Shown here: one piece after another, positions 17,658 to 25,764 of the stretch
Position numbering within the stretch: position 1 is the first letter of the stretch
How the letters are laid out: each line of letters starts with the position of its first letter
Source: an uncultured bacterium
GTDB taxonomy: Bacteria; Myxococcota_A; Bradymonadia; Bradymonadales; Bradymonadaceae
Assembly (NCBI GenBank): GCA_937981985.1
Contig: CALJNB010000003.1
Location: 1-35,450 of the forward strand
Direction: 5' to 3'
Length of the DNA stretch: 35,450 nt
Notes under the pieces: model-generated
Told to the model about the DNA's origin: nothing
Databases searched by the model: none
What the model saw: only the letters and a program-made list of their open reading frames with translations
Position numbers and translations under genes: made by a program

Positions 17658-18071
17658 TTAGTAAGTTCTCAATGAAATCAGATGGTTTTGAATTGCCTGA
17701 ATCTGCGCATCATCAAGTGATGGGATCGCTGACATTGTGCCTTGTCCTTCTTTTATAATCGGTGCAATTGGATCAAATTGTTGAATTGATAGAGGCCAAG
17801 CCTGTGCTCCGAGTCCGTCGTCCCCATGGCATGCACCGCAATTATCTTCGTAAAGAGCTTTAGCGATAACTTCGGGATCTTCTTCAATCTCGTCTGTTTC
17901 ATCTTCGTTTTGGGCTAGATTATCCGCCTTGGAATCATCAACTGATGCAGCCAAGCCTCGCTGAGCTACGGATGTCCCGGGTTCACCGTGTACTTCGAAC
18001 GCACCTTCGCACGCTGAAAAGGCAAAAATGGCGAGGATGATTAGGAGTTGTAAGGTTTTTAGGGTTTTCAT
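17658..18071 (-). CDS. Lipoprotein c-type cytochrome
   Basis: 137 residues. Lipobox FSAC (Cys 21), an acidic linker of ~45 residues (DETDEIEEDPE), then a class I cytochrome c domain with one heme site CGACH (78-82) and a possible distal Met in GTMSAIPSL (Met 113). It is a periplasmic or outer-membrane electron carrier; partner enzymes are not present here. The ATG at 18071 is preceded by GGAG; the frame continues to 18194 without recognisable sequence. It shares an intergenic region with the divergent gspE-like gene. Confidence 0.87.
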   Translation of the reverse strand: MKTLKTLQLLIILAIFAFSACEGAFEVHGEPGTSVAQRGLAASVDDSKADNLAQNEDETDEIEEDPEVIAKALYEDNCGACHGDDGLGAQAWPLSIQQFDPIAPIIKEGQGTMSAIPSLDDAQIQAIQNHLISLRTY

Positions 18072-18208
18072 CGGGTGTGGCTCCGTCGTGATGCGTCGAA
18101 TAAGAGCAAGCTTCGTTCCAGTTAATTCGGCTTTGGAATGCGCATAGAAGATTTTTATCGGAAGGCGATAAAGCCCATCAGAAAACTGGTCCATCTCCTG
18201 CGGTAGGG

Positions 18209-18214
18209 TATACT
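18209..18214 (+). promoter_or_regulatory. Possible -10 element upstream of the gspE-like gene
   Basis: TATACT lies 29 bases before the ATG at 18244. No convincing -35 is seen at 17 bases (CTGGTC). Confidence 0.3.
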
Positions 18215-18243
18215 GACAGAAGACACATAAAGCCGACCTGACT

Positions 18244-20034
18244 ATGACAAGCTACACAACTGCGTTTCTTTCTAAACTTCTTGTAAGTTCCAGTCTTTTG
18301 ACGATGGAACAAGTTCAGCAAGTAAGGACGAATGAAAACGACGTTCGTAGCCGCATCCTAAAGGACCAATTATCGGGTGCCAATCGTCGTGAACATTATG
18401 AAGTGAGCCCTGCCGAAGTGATCGCTGATTTTGAGTTTGTCACGCCAGCCAACGCGCGCCTTAGTGAAAACCTTATCATGCAGACGATTGCGCGCGCGGC
18501 TAAACTTCCTTTCGAAAAACCGGACCCACTAAAACTCAATTCCGATGTTATAGCGGCGACGATGACGCGACCTTTCGCGCGTCGTCATACTTGTGTCCCT
18601 TTAAGAAAGGAAGACGGTAGGGTTATCGTTGCAGTGGACAATCCTTTCGATAAACAATTCCTCCAAGACCTTCATAACGTCATCGCCGGCGACGTTTCCA
18701 TTGTGGTTTCGCCTAAGACAGATATCAGACAAATTATCACCGAGGTTTACGGTTTCCGAGGTTCGATCGCCAAGGCCGAAGCCAGTCAAAATGATCGAAA
18801 AAACCTCGGTAATTTGGAACAGCTGGTACGTCTTCGAGAAGATCGTGAATTAGAAGCTACCGACCAACCCGTAATCAACGCGGTCGAGTATTTGCTTCGC
18901 TATGCATTTGAACAACGCGCAAGTGACATTCACATCGAACCCAAACGCGAACAAACGCATGTGCGTTTGAGAATTGATGGTGTACTTCATACGATTTATA
19001 CCTTTCCAAAAGTGGTTCATCCACCGTTTATTAGTCGTTTAAAGATGCTTGCGAGGATGGATATTTCTGAAAAACGACGTCCCCAAGATGGTCGGATCAA
19101 GACCCAACATGACGATATCGAAATAGAGCTTCGTGTATCTTCTTTACCGGTGGCCTTTGGTGAGAAGATTGTCATTCGTGTTTTCGATCCAGGTCAATTG
19201 ATTCAGAGTTTGGATACGATTGGTTTCTACCCTGATATTCTAAAAGAATGGCGTCGTTTTATGGGACAGCCGACCGGTTTGGTTTTGGTCACTGGACCGA
19301 CGGGCTCGGGAAAAACAACGACATTGTATTCAACCCTAAAAGAGCTTGCCCGACCTGATGTCAATATCACGACGGTTGAAGACCCTATTGAGATGGTCTA
19401 CGAGGAGTTTAATCAGGTGTTGGTTCAAAAACGTGTTGATGTAACCTTTTCTAACGCTCTGAAAACGATTCTACGACAGGATCCTGACATTGTGATGATC
19501 GGTGAGATTCGTGATGCAGAGACGGCTAAGATGGCTACCCAAGCAGCGCTTACGGGACACCTCGTGTTCAGTACGCTTCATACTAACGATACAGCATCTA
19601 CGGTCTCCCGATTACTTGATCTTGGTGTTGAACCTTTTCTTCTATCATCGACGTTGCTTGGCGTGATGGCGCAGCGTTTGGTTCGAAGGATTTGTCCTCA
19701 CTGCATTCAGGATACCGAACTTACTCAAGAACAAATCCACCTTTTAAACATAAAACTACCTCCACGTTCCGGACAATCACTACCCGTCAAATATGGCGCG
19801 GGTTGTATTCAATGTCGTAACACAGGTTACTATAGCCGAGACGGAGTTTTTGAACTTCTTGGAATTGACGATACGATTCGTACCTTGATTAATGAGCGGG
19901 CTAGTTCGCCTAAGATTCGTAAGGCAGCGCGTTCGAATGGAATGATGTCTTTGCGTGAATGTGCACTTAAGAAGCTTGCGCAGGGTGTTACCACCTTTGA
20001 GGAAGTTTTGTCGGTGAGCAGCGACGACAAATGA
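18244..20034 (+). CDS. gspE: GspE/PilB-family type II secretion or pilus assembly ATPase
   Basis: 596 residues. An N-terminal MshEN/GspE_N-like domain (~60-170) precedes the ATPase. The core has DQPVINAVEYLLRYAFEQRASDIHIEP, Walker A GPTGSGKTTT (~351-360), the Asp box with VEDPIEMVYEEFNQV, Walker B PDIVMIGEIRDAETA and the His box STLHTND. Two CxxC pairs (CPHC and CIQC, about 483 and 522) form the zinc site of this family. It would power pseudopilus or pilus assembly at the inner membrane. No other gsp or pil gene is in the window, so this is an orphan or a dispersed member; distinguishing GspE from PilB would need a phylogeny. No strong ribosome site is seen. Confidence 0.88.
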   Translation: MTSYTTAFLSKLLVSSSLLTMEQVQQVRTNENDVRSRILKDQLSGANRREHYEVSPAEVIADFEFVTPANARLSENLIMQTIARAAKLPFEKPDPLKLNSDVIAATMTRPFARRHTCVPLRKEDGRVIVAVDNPFDKQFLQDLHNVIAGDVSIVVSPKTDIRQIITEVYGFRGSIAKAEASQNDRKNLGNLEQLVRLREDRELEATDQPVINAVEYLLRYAFEQRASDIHIEPKREQTHVRLRIDGVLHTIYTFPKVVHPPFISRLKMLARMDISEKRRPQDGRIKTQHDDIEIELRVSSLPVAFGEKIVIRVFDPGQLIQSLDTIGFYPDILKEWRRFMGQPTGLVLVTGPTGSGKTTTLYSTLKELARPDVNITTVEDPIEMVYEEFNQVLVQKRVDVTFSNALKTILRQDPDIVMIGEIRDAETAKMATQAALTGHLVFSTLHTNDTASTVSRLLDLGVEPFLLSSTLLGVMAQRLVRRICPHCIQDTELTQEQIHLLNIKLPPRSGQSLPVKYGAGCIQCRNTGYYSRDGVFELLGIDDTIRTLINERASSPKIRKAARSNGMMSLRECALKKLAQGVTTFEEVLSVSSDDK

Positions 20035-20107
20035 GCACGTGTTCCAATATATCCCAAAATAGTAAATCAATTTTTATAACTTCATCGACCAGATATCGTT
20101 GGACAAC

Positions 20108-20159
20108 CTAGTGCGAATGTGCGCAGTTCGAAGATTGCGAAAGCAATCGAGAATCGGCG
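20108..20159 (+). repeat. 52-bp interspersed repeat, copy 1
   Basis: Shares 46 of 52 bases with a second copy at 20953-21004 in direct orientation. The conserved 3' part forms GATTGC-GAAA-GCAATC, a perfect six-base-pair stem with a GNRA tetraloop (20133-20148). It begins 74 bases after the gspE-like stop. No third copy was found by eye. Confidence 0.75.
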
Positions 20160-20261
20160 AGGAACAAAATAGGGCACAAAAAGCGTAGTGTTTAATTTTT
20201 ATTCTTTAGAAATAAATAAACGATTCTTCGTGTTTACTTGCCGACCACCAGCTGGGAATTC

Positions 20262-20873
20262 ATGGTTTCCAATAAAAAAATATACCTCTTCACTCTACTC
20301 CAGTTTCTATTTTTCCCACAGTTGGCATTTGGTCAAGTCTTAGACCCCGACCAATACACAAGTGTTACCTTACTCCCGCGTCTGTCGGGGGCATTATCGT
20401 TGGAAGCGCGGCTGGAACCTAACCTCACACTAACATCATCGACGAAGAGTACTTTGGGTTTTGGAGTAGCTGGCGGATACAATTTCTTACTCGATCCGCA
20501 CGGCGAGGAGAGGATTCGTGTAATAGCGGATGTGGCGATTAATGAATCGGTCTCTGCGTTAGGAGCAACGACGACTTTTTCCAAACGCGCGTATAATGAA
20601 CATTATGCTTTCGCATCGATTGGACTTTCGGCGATGGGTCGGCTTCTCCTTGATGATGAAGATGGTTTGGGTATAGAGGTTGGGATCGGTGCTGAAACTT
20701 CCCTAGGTTCGTTATTTTATGATCAACCTTATTTATTTGGTGAATTTACGAGTTCGGTATTTCTGACACTCGATAGTCTAAATGGTGCGGTATCGGTTTA
20801 TGGCCGGTTTGGTTTTCGCTTTGATTGGGCTTTTCGAGATAGCGCTTCGTCTGGCCGGCGTAAATGGGAATAA
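20262..20873 (+). CDS. Small exported outer-membrane beta-barrel protein
   Basis: 203 residues. Signal peptide (residues 1-24) ending AFG. The mature part alternates Gly-rich amphipathic strands (LGFGVAGGYNFLL, HYAFASIGLSAMG, IEVGIGAETSL, VSVYGRFGFRFDWAF) with short turns, as in eight-strand barrels, but does not end in Phe/Tyr; a ~10-residue charged tail (ASSGRRKWE) follows. The ATG at 20262 has GGGA upstream; a TTG at 20238 is weaker. It is bracketed by the two 52-bp repeats. Function unknown. Confidence 0.72.
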   Translation: MVSNKKIYLFTLLQFLFFPQLAFGQVLDPDQYTSVTLLPRLSGALSLEARLEPNLTLTSSTKSTLGFGVAGGYNFLLDPHGEERIRVIADVAINESVSALGATTTFSKRAYNEHYAFASIGLSAMGRLLLDDEDGLGIEVGIGAETSLGSLFYDQPYLFGEFTSSVFLTLDSLNGAVSVYGRFGFRFDWAFRDSASSGRRKWE

Positions 20874-20952
20874 ATAAGCATATCGTGCAAATGCGAAAGG
20901 AGAGCCGACGGATAAAACGTGTTACGGATAGGCGAAAGGACTCGACTGAATT

Positions 20953-21004
20953 CTAGTACGAATTTACGCAGTTCGACGACTGTGAAAGCAATCGAGAATC
21001 GGCG
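20953..21004 (+). repeat. 52-bp interspersed repeat, copy 2
   Basis: Direct copy of 20108-20159 with six substitutions. It starts 80 bases after the stop of the barrel gene. The tetraloop hairpin is weakened here: GACTGT against GCAATC gives one mismatch and one G-U pair. Confidence 0.75.
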
Positions 21005-21154
21005 TTGTTCAGTCATAAGGTTGGTCTATTCGTTGAATGCATCTATTTTGTGACCCTATTGGGACTAGCGGCTAGTTTCCTCTTAGATGACCTTCATACT
21101 AAATTGTCTTCTGAAGAACGGAAAGTTTCGGCACTCATCGAACATGTTCGCTAA
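21005..21154 (+). CDS. Doubtful small ORF with one membrane segment
   Basis: 49 codons from a TTG that directly follows repeat copy 2; the frame runs back through the repeat to 20957. It has a hydrophobic stretch (ECIYFVTLLGLAASFLL) and a charged helical tail (KLSSEERKVSALIEHVR) that looks protein-like. There is no ribosome site and no ATG, so it may be a remnant. The rest of the gap 20874-21251 holds only the repeat and an inverted repeat. Confidence 0.2.
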   Translation: MFSHKVGLFVECIYFVTLLGLAASFLLDDLHTKLSSEERKVSALIEHVR

Positions 21155-21172
21155 ATCTTTGTTTGAAAAACA

Positions 21173-21220
21173 CTATTTATTTCACGACTCTTGGGAAAGT
21201 CTTTTCGAAATAATAAATAG
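21173..21220. repeat. AT-rich inverted repeat downstream of the RCC1 gene
   Basis: CTATTTATT (21173-21181) pairs perfectly with AATAAATAG (21212-21220). The 30-base loop contains a nested GACT/AGTC pair. It lies 32-79 bases past the stop of the minus-strand RCC1 gene and may be a transcript 3' structure, but it is not a classical terminator. Confidence 0.4.
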
Positions 21221-21251
21221 CTTGGTAAAGAAATATGAGCCGATTTGAGTT

Positions 21252-22382
21252 CTATTTTGGCGGGCTGAGTTTCCCGTCGCTGCTTTCACCCCAGCAACGA
21301 ATCGCTTTTTTCTCGGTAATCGCACAGCTGAACCGAGCGCCACCAGTTACAGATAAATATTGTCCAGATGGCGCATCCAATTGACCAAAAGCGTCGTAAC
21401 CCCAACACTCCATCGCCCCATTTTCTCGTATCGCGCAGGTATGGTGTGTCCCCACACCAACGTATTTGAATAGACCACTATTAGGCGTGACCTGATCGTA
21501 AAAATCGTGACCCTTGCAAATTACTTCACCCGAAGATTTGAGTCCGCAAGTATGATCGTCACCAAGCGAAACTTGTTCAAACTCCCCAACAAGTTCCGTA
21601 TTACCGCGGTTGTCTTCCCCCCAACAATCAATTTCTCCGGATTCACGTATCGCGCATACATGGTCTTCCCCTGCTGAAATGCTTTTAAAATTGCCTTTCG
21701 GGATATCGTAACTAAGCGTGGCTCGCCCCCAACAGACAATTTCTCCAGAAACTTTTATCCCGCATGAATAACGATTCCCCACTGCAACACCTTTGTAAAT
21801 CCCCGGAGGTACTTCGATTTGCCCAAACGCCGAAGCACCCCAACAAGCGATGCTCTTGTCAGTTTTAACCGCGCAGGCGTGTCCGTCTCCAACCGAAACC
21901 GATGTGAATAGACCCTCGAGCGAATATATCTCTCCGAGATCACTTCGTCCCCAACATACAAGGTTTTTGAGAGAGTTGATTGCGCAGGTCTGTTCTAGAC
22001 CCGAATCGATTTGCTCCCAATCATAGCACGATTCGGTTAGGATTTTGCAATTCTCGCAAGCTAGTTGACCACTAGAAAATCCTTGAGTTTCGCAGGTTTT
22101 ACCGGCGAAGTCTCCTCCGTCGCAGGCTTCGATACCATCGACTTTTTGATTGCCACACTCTGCCGGGGTATTGGTCAGGTTATTAGTCTGCTCATCCAAG
22201 CCGGAATTCATTTCGGGCGCGTTATTAGGATTGGCAACGGGAGCCCTTTGGTTGTTTCCGAAATCGCCGGTTTCTTCAATGATAATAATTTCGACCGTCG
22301 AGCTCTCGGATTTTGTATTGGGTTCATCGGAACAAGCGGCAATACTCAAAACACTAAGAAAAAGGGTGGATGCAATGCGCAT
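21252..22382 (-). CDS. Lipoprotein with Cys-rich repeat and seven-bladed RCC1 propeller
   Basis: 376 residues. Lipobox IAAC (Cys 17), an Asn/Glu-rich linker, and a Cys-rich module (ECGNQKVDGIEACDGG ... CENCKILTESC) of the kind frequent in myxobacterial surface proteins. Seven RCC1-type repeats follow, each with the pattern S-x-G-x-x-x-x-C-[AG]-[IVL] ... C-W-G; seven is the number needed to close one RCC1 propeller. Each repeat carries two cysteines, suggesting one disulfide per blade. The fifth blade has CKG in place of CWG. The ATG at 22382 is chosen because only from there is there a lipoprotein signal. Probably a surface binding protein; the partner is unknown. Confidence 0.85.
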   Translation of the reverse strand: MRIASTLFLSVLSIAACSDEPNTKSESSTVEIIIIEETGDFGNNQRAPVANPNNAPEMNSGLDEQTNNLTNTPAECGNQKVDGIEACDGGDFAGKTCETQGFSSGQLACENCKILTESCYDWEQIDSGLEQTCAINSLKNLVCWGRSDLGEIYSLEGLFTSVSVGDGHACAVKTDKSIACWGASAFGQIEVPPGIYKGVAVGNRYSCGIKVSGEIVCWGRATLSYDIPKGNFKSISAGEDHVCAIRESGEIDCWGEDNRGNTELVGEFEQVSLGDDHTCGLKSSGEVICKGHDFYDQVTPNSGLFKYVGVGTHHTCAIRENGAMECWGYDAFGQLDAPSGQYLSVTGGARFSCAITEKKAIRCWGESSDGKLSPPK

Positions 22383-22470
22383 AACTAATTTCTCGATGAT
22401 GAAATCGAACTCCGGATAACCCAATTAGAAAGTTGGAGCAAGCACTTTGTTGTGCGACGTTTTTTTAGGC

Positions 22471-22495
22471 AAAAAAAACCATCCGTGAGGATGGT
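22471..22495 (-). terminator. Rho-independent terminator of rpsA
   Basis: Read on the minus strand, ACCATCC-TCAC-GGATGGT forms a perfect seven-base-pair stem followed by eight T. It begins 27 bases after the rpsA stop codon and separates rpsA from the RCC1 lipoprotein gene on the same strand. Confidence 0.88.
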
Positions 22496-22521
22496 ATTGG
22501 GAAGTCAAATTAGACTTGCGC

Positions 22522-24246
22522 TCATTCCTCTTCTTGCATTGCTTCAGAAGAAAGGTCGCCAAGTTTACCTTTTAAAAGGTCACCAAGTTGAGCGTTCGGA
22601 GAACCTTCGTCGCTATAGTGGCGGTGCTCACCAGACGTTGCGCGTTGGCTCCAGCTTTTGATAGAAAGAGCGATCTTTCTTTCTTTAGCGTCGACAGAAA
22701 TAACTTCTGCTTTGTGACTTTCGCCAACTTTTACAATATTGGCTGGATCTTCAACACGCTCGTTTGAAAGTTCAGAGATATGAATGAGACCTTCAACACC
22801 GTCTTCGATTTCAGCGAATGCGCCAAACTCTGCGATTTTGGTGACGGTGACTTCAACCACTTTTCCAGGGGGATAGCGAGATGGAATTGCTTCCCATGGA
22901 TCGGGCTCAAGCTGCTTGATGCCGAGAGAAAAACGTTCGTTATCAACATCGATATTGAGAACCACTGCTTCGATTTCGTCGCCTTTCTTGAACGCTTCTG
23001 AAGGATGCTTGATCTTCTGAGTCCATGAAATATCGGAGATATGAACAAGTCCGTCGATTCCATCTTCGATTCCGATGAATACACCGAAATCTGTAATATT
23101 GCGGATTTTTCCAAGGATACGTGTCCCAACAGGGTAACGTTCTTCGAGGAGTGTCCAAGGGTTTGGATTGATTTGCTTCATACCCAAAGATACTTTCTTC
23201 GAGTCGTTATCGAGTGAAAGAACAACCACTTCAATGATGTCGTTTTCTTCAACAACTTTAGAAGGATGCTCGATACGTTTGGTCCAGCTCATTTCTGAGA
23301 TGTGAATCAGACCTTCGATTCCGTCTTCAAGCTCTACAAATGCGCCGTAATCAATAAGCGATACAACACGTCCAAGAACCTGAATTCCTTCTGGGTAACG
23401 CTCTTCGGCACCTTGCCATGGATCTGGAGAGAGTTGCTTGTAACCGAGGCTAACGCGCTCTTTCTCTGCAGTGAATTTGAGAACCTTAACTTGGATTTCG
23501 TCACCAACATTAAAGAGTTCTGCAGGATGCGTAACGCGTCCCCAACTCATGTCGGTAATGTGAAGCAAGCCATCAATACCACCGAGATCGACGAACGCGC
23601 CGTAATCAGTGATATTCTTAACGATACCTTCAATGAGGGCACCTTCGGAAAGCTTTTGAAGTGTTTTTGTTTTAAGCGCATCTCTTTCTTTTTCAAGAAG
23701 AGCGCGACGACTTAGAACAATGTTTCCACGAGATTCGTCAAACTTAATGATTCTAAATGCATATTCTTGCCCGATGTATTTATCGAGGTTACGCGTGGGT
23801 CGTAGTTCAACCTGGCTACCCGGAAGGAATGCTTTTACGCCGCCAAGATCGACATTGAGTCCACCTTTAATGCGGTTTTTGATTACACCACGAACGAGAA
23901 TGTTATCGTCAGCTTTAACAGAAAGTTGCTTCCAGATTTTACGACGGTCGGCTTTCTCTTTGGAAAGGACGCATCGGCCGCTGTCATCTTCACGAGATTC
24001 AACGAGTACTTCGATGGTGTCGCCAGGATTTACTTCAATCTTTCCTGACATGTTTGCGAATTCGCTGAGAGACACACGTCCTTCAGATTTGAATCCGATA
24101 TCAACGAGGACATAATCCTTGTTAACTTCTAATACTTTTCCAACCGCGATTTCATTTTCGCGAATTTGGGGAGCTACATCGAACTCGGAGAGTAGGGCCT
24201 CGAAATCTTCTAACGAGGGCATGCTGTTTTCAGTTTTTGTGTTCAT
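22522..24246 (-). CDS. rpsA: 30S ribosomal protein S1
   Basis: 574 residues with six S1 (OB-fold) RNA-binding domains. The last four are closely alike, each ending in a block such as DGLLHITDMSW, EGLIHISEMSW, DGLVHISDISW and EGLIHISELS. The first two are more divergent, as in other S1 proteins, where they anchor S1 to the ribosome. S1 helps mRNA with weak ribosome sites onto the 30S subunit. The ATG at 24246 is preferred; a GTG at 24282 would add 12 residues unlike the family. There is no strong Shine-Dalgarno before the ATG, as is also known for Escherichia coli rpsA, which is autoregulated. The C-terminal ~50 residues are a charged tail (GEHRHYSDEGSP...AMQEEE). Confidence 0.95.
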   Translation of the reverse strand: MNTKTENSMPSLEDFEALLSEFDVAPQIRENEIAVGKVLEVNKDYVLVDIGFKSEGRVSLSEFANMSGKIEVNPGDTIEVLVESREDDSGRCVLSKEKADRRKIWKQLSVKADDNILVRGVIKNRIKGGLNVDLGGVKAFLPGSQVELRPTRNLDKYIGQEYAFRIIKFDESRGNIVLSRRALLEKERDALKTKTLQKLSEGALIEGIVKNITDYGAFVDLGGIDGLLHITDMSWGRVTHPAELFNVGDEIQVKVLKFTAEKERVSLGYKQLSPDPWQGAEERYPEGIQVLGRVVSLIDYGAFVELEDGIEGLIHISEMSWTKRIEHPSKVVEENDIIEVVVLSLDNDSKKVSLGMKQINPNPWTLLEERYPVGTRILGKIRNITDFGVFIGIEDGIDGLVHISDISWTQKIKHPSEAFKKGDEIEAVVLNIDVDNERFSLGIKQLEPDPWEAIPSRYPPGKVVEVTVTKIAEFGAFAEIEDGVEGLIHISELSNERVEDPANIVKVGESHKAEVISVDAKERKIALSIKSWSQRATSGEHRHYSDEGSPNAQLGDLLKGKLGDLSSEAMQEEE

Positions 24247-24322
24247 TAATGGGCAACAGTTCTGTTTTTTGATTCGTCCCACTCTCGCAATATACGAGCG
24301 TGTAACAATAAGACGATTCAGT

Positions 24323-24345
24323 TTTCACGGAAAAACACCGTGAAA
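24323..24345 (-). promoter_or_regulatory. Hairpin in the rpsA leader
   Basis: On the minus strand TTTCACGG and CCGTGAAA form a perfect eight-base-pair stem with a seven-base loop, about 77 bases before the rpsA ATG and inside the predicted leader. No T-run follows, so it is not a terminator. A role in autogenous control by S1 is an inference. Confidence 0.5.
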
Positions 24346-24376
24346 CCTCGCAAAGTTTTCTTGGCGAAGCGCGCGG

Positions 24377-24405
24377 AAGATATACAGCTGGATCACAAAT
24401 GTCAA
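24377..24405 (-). promoter_or_regulatory. Sigma-70 promoter of rpsA
   Basis: On the minus strand a perfect TTGACA (24400-24405), a spacer of 17 bases and TATCTT (24377-24382, four of six). The leader to the ATG would be about 120 bases and contain the hairpin at 24323-24345. Confidence 0.62.
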
Positions 24406-24446
24406 TGAAACCGGAAGAGTAATAAGGGTTAGACGGGCGTTTTCGC

Positions 24447-24481
24447 TAGCCAAATTGACGTAAGCAAAGCCGAATTGGCTA
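24447..24481. repeat. Inverted repeat between rpsA promoter and DUF1501 gene
   Basis: TAGCCAA (24447-24453) and TTGGCTA (24475-24481) are perfect arms, 21 bases apart, starting two bases after the DUF1501 stop on the minus strand. Possibly a 3' transcript structure; no T-run follows. Confidence 0.35.
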
Positions 24482-24483
24482 AC

Positions 24484-25755
24484 CTACGAAAAGAAGTCGA
24501 TATCGATATCGTCTTCGTCCTCTAGGTTAAATTTGACGGTTTCGGGCGCATCGAAGATTCCAGTGAGCTTTCGCAAATTTTTATGGATATGCTGAGGTCG
24601 TATACGAAAGGTTTTGTCCTCGATAGCCGACATCGTAGTCGGATCGAAGCCTTGCGCTTTTTGGCCAGAGTCAGTGGCACCAATGACCCGGTTGCCGCGG
24701 ATTCCAGGGCCCATAAACATGGCACTTCCGACTGCCCAATGGTCTTTGCCGTTACCGGCGTTGAGTCGCGGGGTCCTCGAAAATTCTGAACTCATCATGA
24801 GAAGTATACGTTCTCGAATTCCCAATGTTTCAGCCAATTCTAACAAATAGTCAACTCCCTCCAAATATGTATTCAGACGCGCGTTTTGGCTGGTTTCATG
24901 ATTGGCGTGTGTATCGAAGCCGCCGTAGGAGATATTTGCACTGATGCATATTCCTGCCTTACAGGCAGCTAAGGTGACCGCTATTTGCTTTTTAAGAGCA
25001 GAGAGGCTGTCGAGGTCTTCGGGGAGATGTGCCTCAATCGCTTTTAATTTTGATGCCGAAAGTTGAGCACTGTACATTGAACCCATTGCTGTTTTGGTTT
25101 TTGGAAGTTTTAGAGCCGCCAAACGTGATGCCTGCCGTTCTTGAAGTGCTTGCTTTACGGCATTTTGGGCAAAATCAGAACGAAAAGGGAGTTCATCATC
25201 AGCGGCGAAAGCATGGGGTTTAGAAATCTTTGCTAATGCAGCAGTTCCGCGAAGTCTTGAAATCGGTAAGAGATCGCCGGTGTTACTATAAGCGCCGTAG
25301 CTAAGATACCCTAGCGGAAGAGGGCGTCCCTCGGATTTTTTAGCGGCATAGAACGCCGCGAATGTTGGATGCTGCTTACTCGTCAGGTGGCCCGTCCAGG
25401 TATAGCGTTCGCAGGCGCGGTGCCCGTTTTGGATCACATCGATACCATTGATTACCAGAAGTTCTGAGTTATATTTGGGAAAGAAAGTAGGGCTGTAATT
25501 CAGCGGTGCATAGGGGATTTCTCCGGCCTTGGGAATCGCCGCGGTTTCGTATGCCTGATCAACTTCGCTTGCTTTTCCTTTCGGATCACAAAAGTTGGTC
25601 GGATCCCAACCTCCACTTGCCACGAAGGCGATGAAAAAATTTCCGGTCGTATATAGCTCATCACTTTCTTCGGCCGCGTTTAATTCCGGAGCAAATGGCG
25701 TCACAACAGCAAGGCCAGAAAGCGCTGCTAACTTCATAAAATCTCTACGATCCAT
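24484..25755 (-). CDS. Tat-exported DUF1501 family protein
   Basis: 423 residues. The start DRRDFMKLAALSG is a twin-arginine signal, cleaved around LNA-AEE. The body fits DUF1501, an alkaline-phosphatase/sulfatase-like fold: FFIAFVASGGWDPTNFCDP, NGIDVIQNGHRACERYTWTGH, GGFDTHANHE, LLMMSSEFSRTPRLNAG, GKDHWAVGSAMFMGPGIRG. The Asp/His residues of the last three motifs look like metal ligands. The ATG at 25755 is six bases from an AGGAG (25762-25766) that overlaps the stop of the upstream gene, indicating translational coupling; ATG 25758 is too close. DUF1501 genes are often paired with cytochrome-domain genes in Planctomycetota and Myxococcota, as here. The substrate is unknown. Confidence 0.87.
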   Translation of the reverse strand: MDRRDFMKLAALSGLAVVTPFAPELNAAEESDELYTTGNFFIAFVASGGWDPTNFCDPKGKASEVDQAYETAAIPKAGEIPYAPLNYSPTFFPKYNSELLVINGIDVIQNGHRACERYTWTGHLTSKQHPTFAAFYAAKKSEGRPLPLGYLSYGAYSNTGDLLPISRLRGTAALAKISKPHAFAADDELPFRSDFAQNAVKQALQERQASRLAALKLPKTKTAMGSMYSAQLSASKLKAIEAHLPEDLDSLSALKKQIAVTLAACKAGICISANISYGGFDTHANHETSQNARLNTYLEGVDYLLELAETLGIRERILLMMSSEFSRTPRLNAGNGKDHWAVGSAMFMGPGIRGNRVIGATDSGQKAQGFDPTTMSAIEDKTFRIRPQHIHKNLRKLTGIFDAPETVKFNLEDEDDIDIDFFS

Positions 25756-25764
25756 CATCGACTC

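Noticed and set aside
20108..21004. Integron attC sites around a gene cassette
   Set aside because: Repeat-gene-repeat layout fits a cassette, but the core sites GTTRRRY and RYYYAAC are missing from both copies and no integrase is present.
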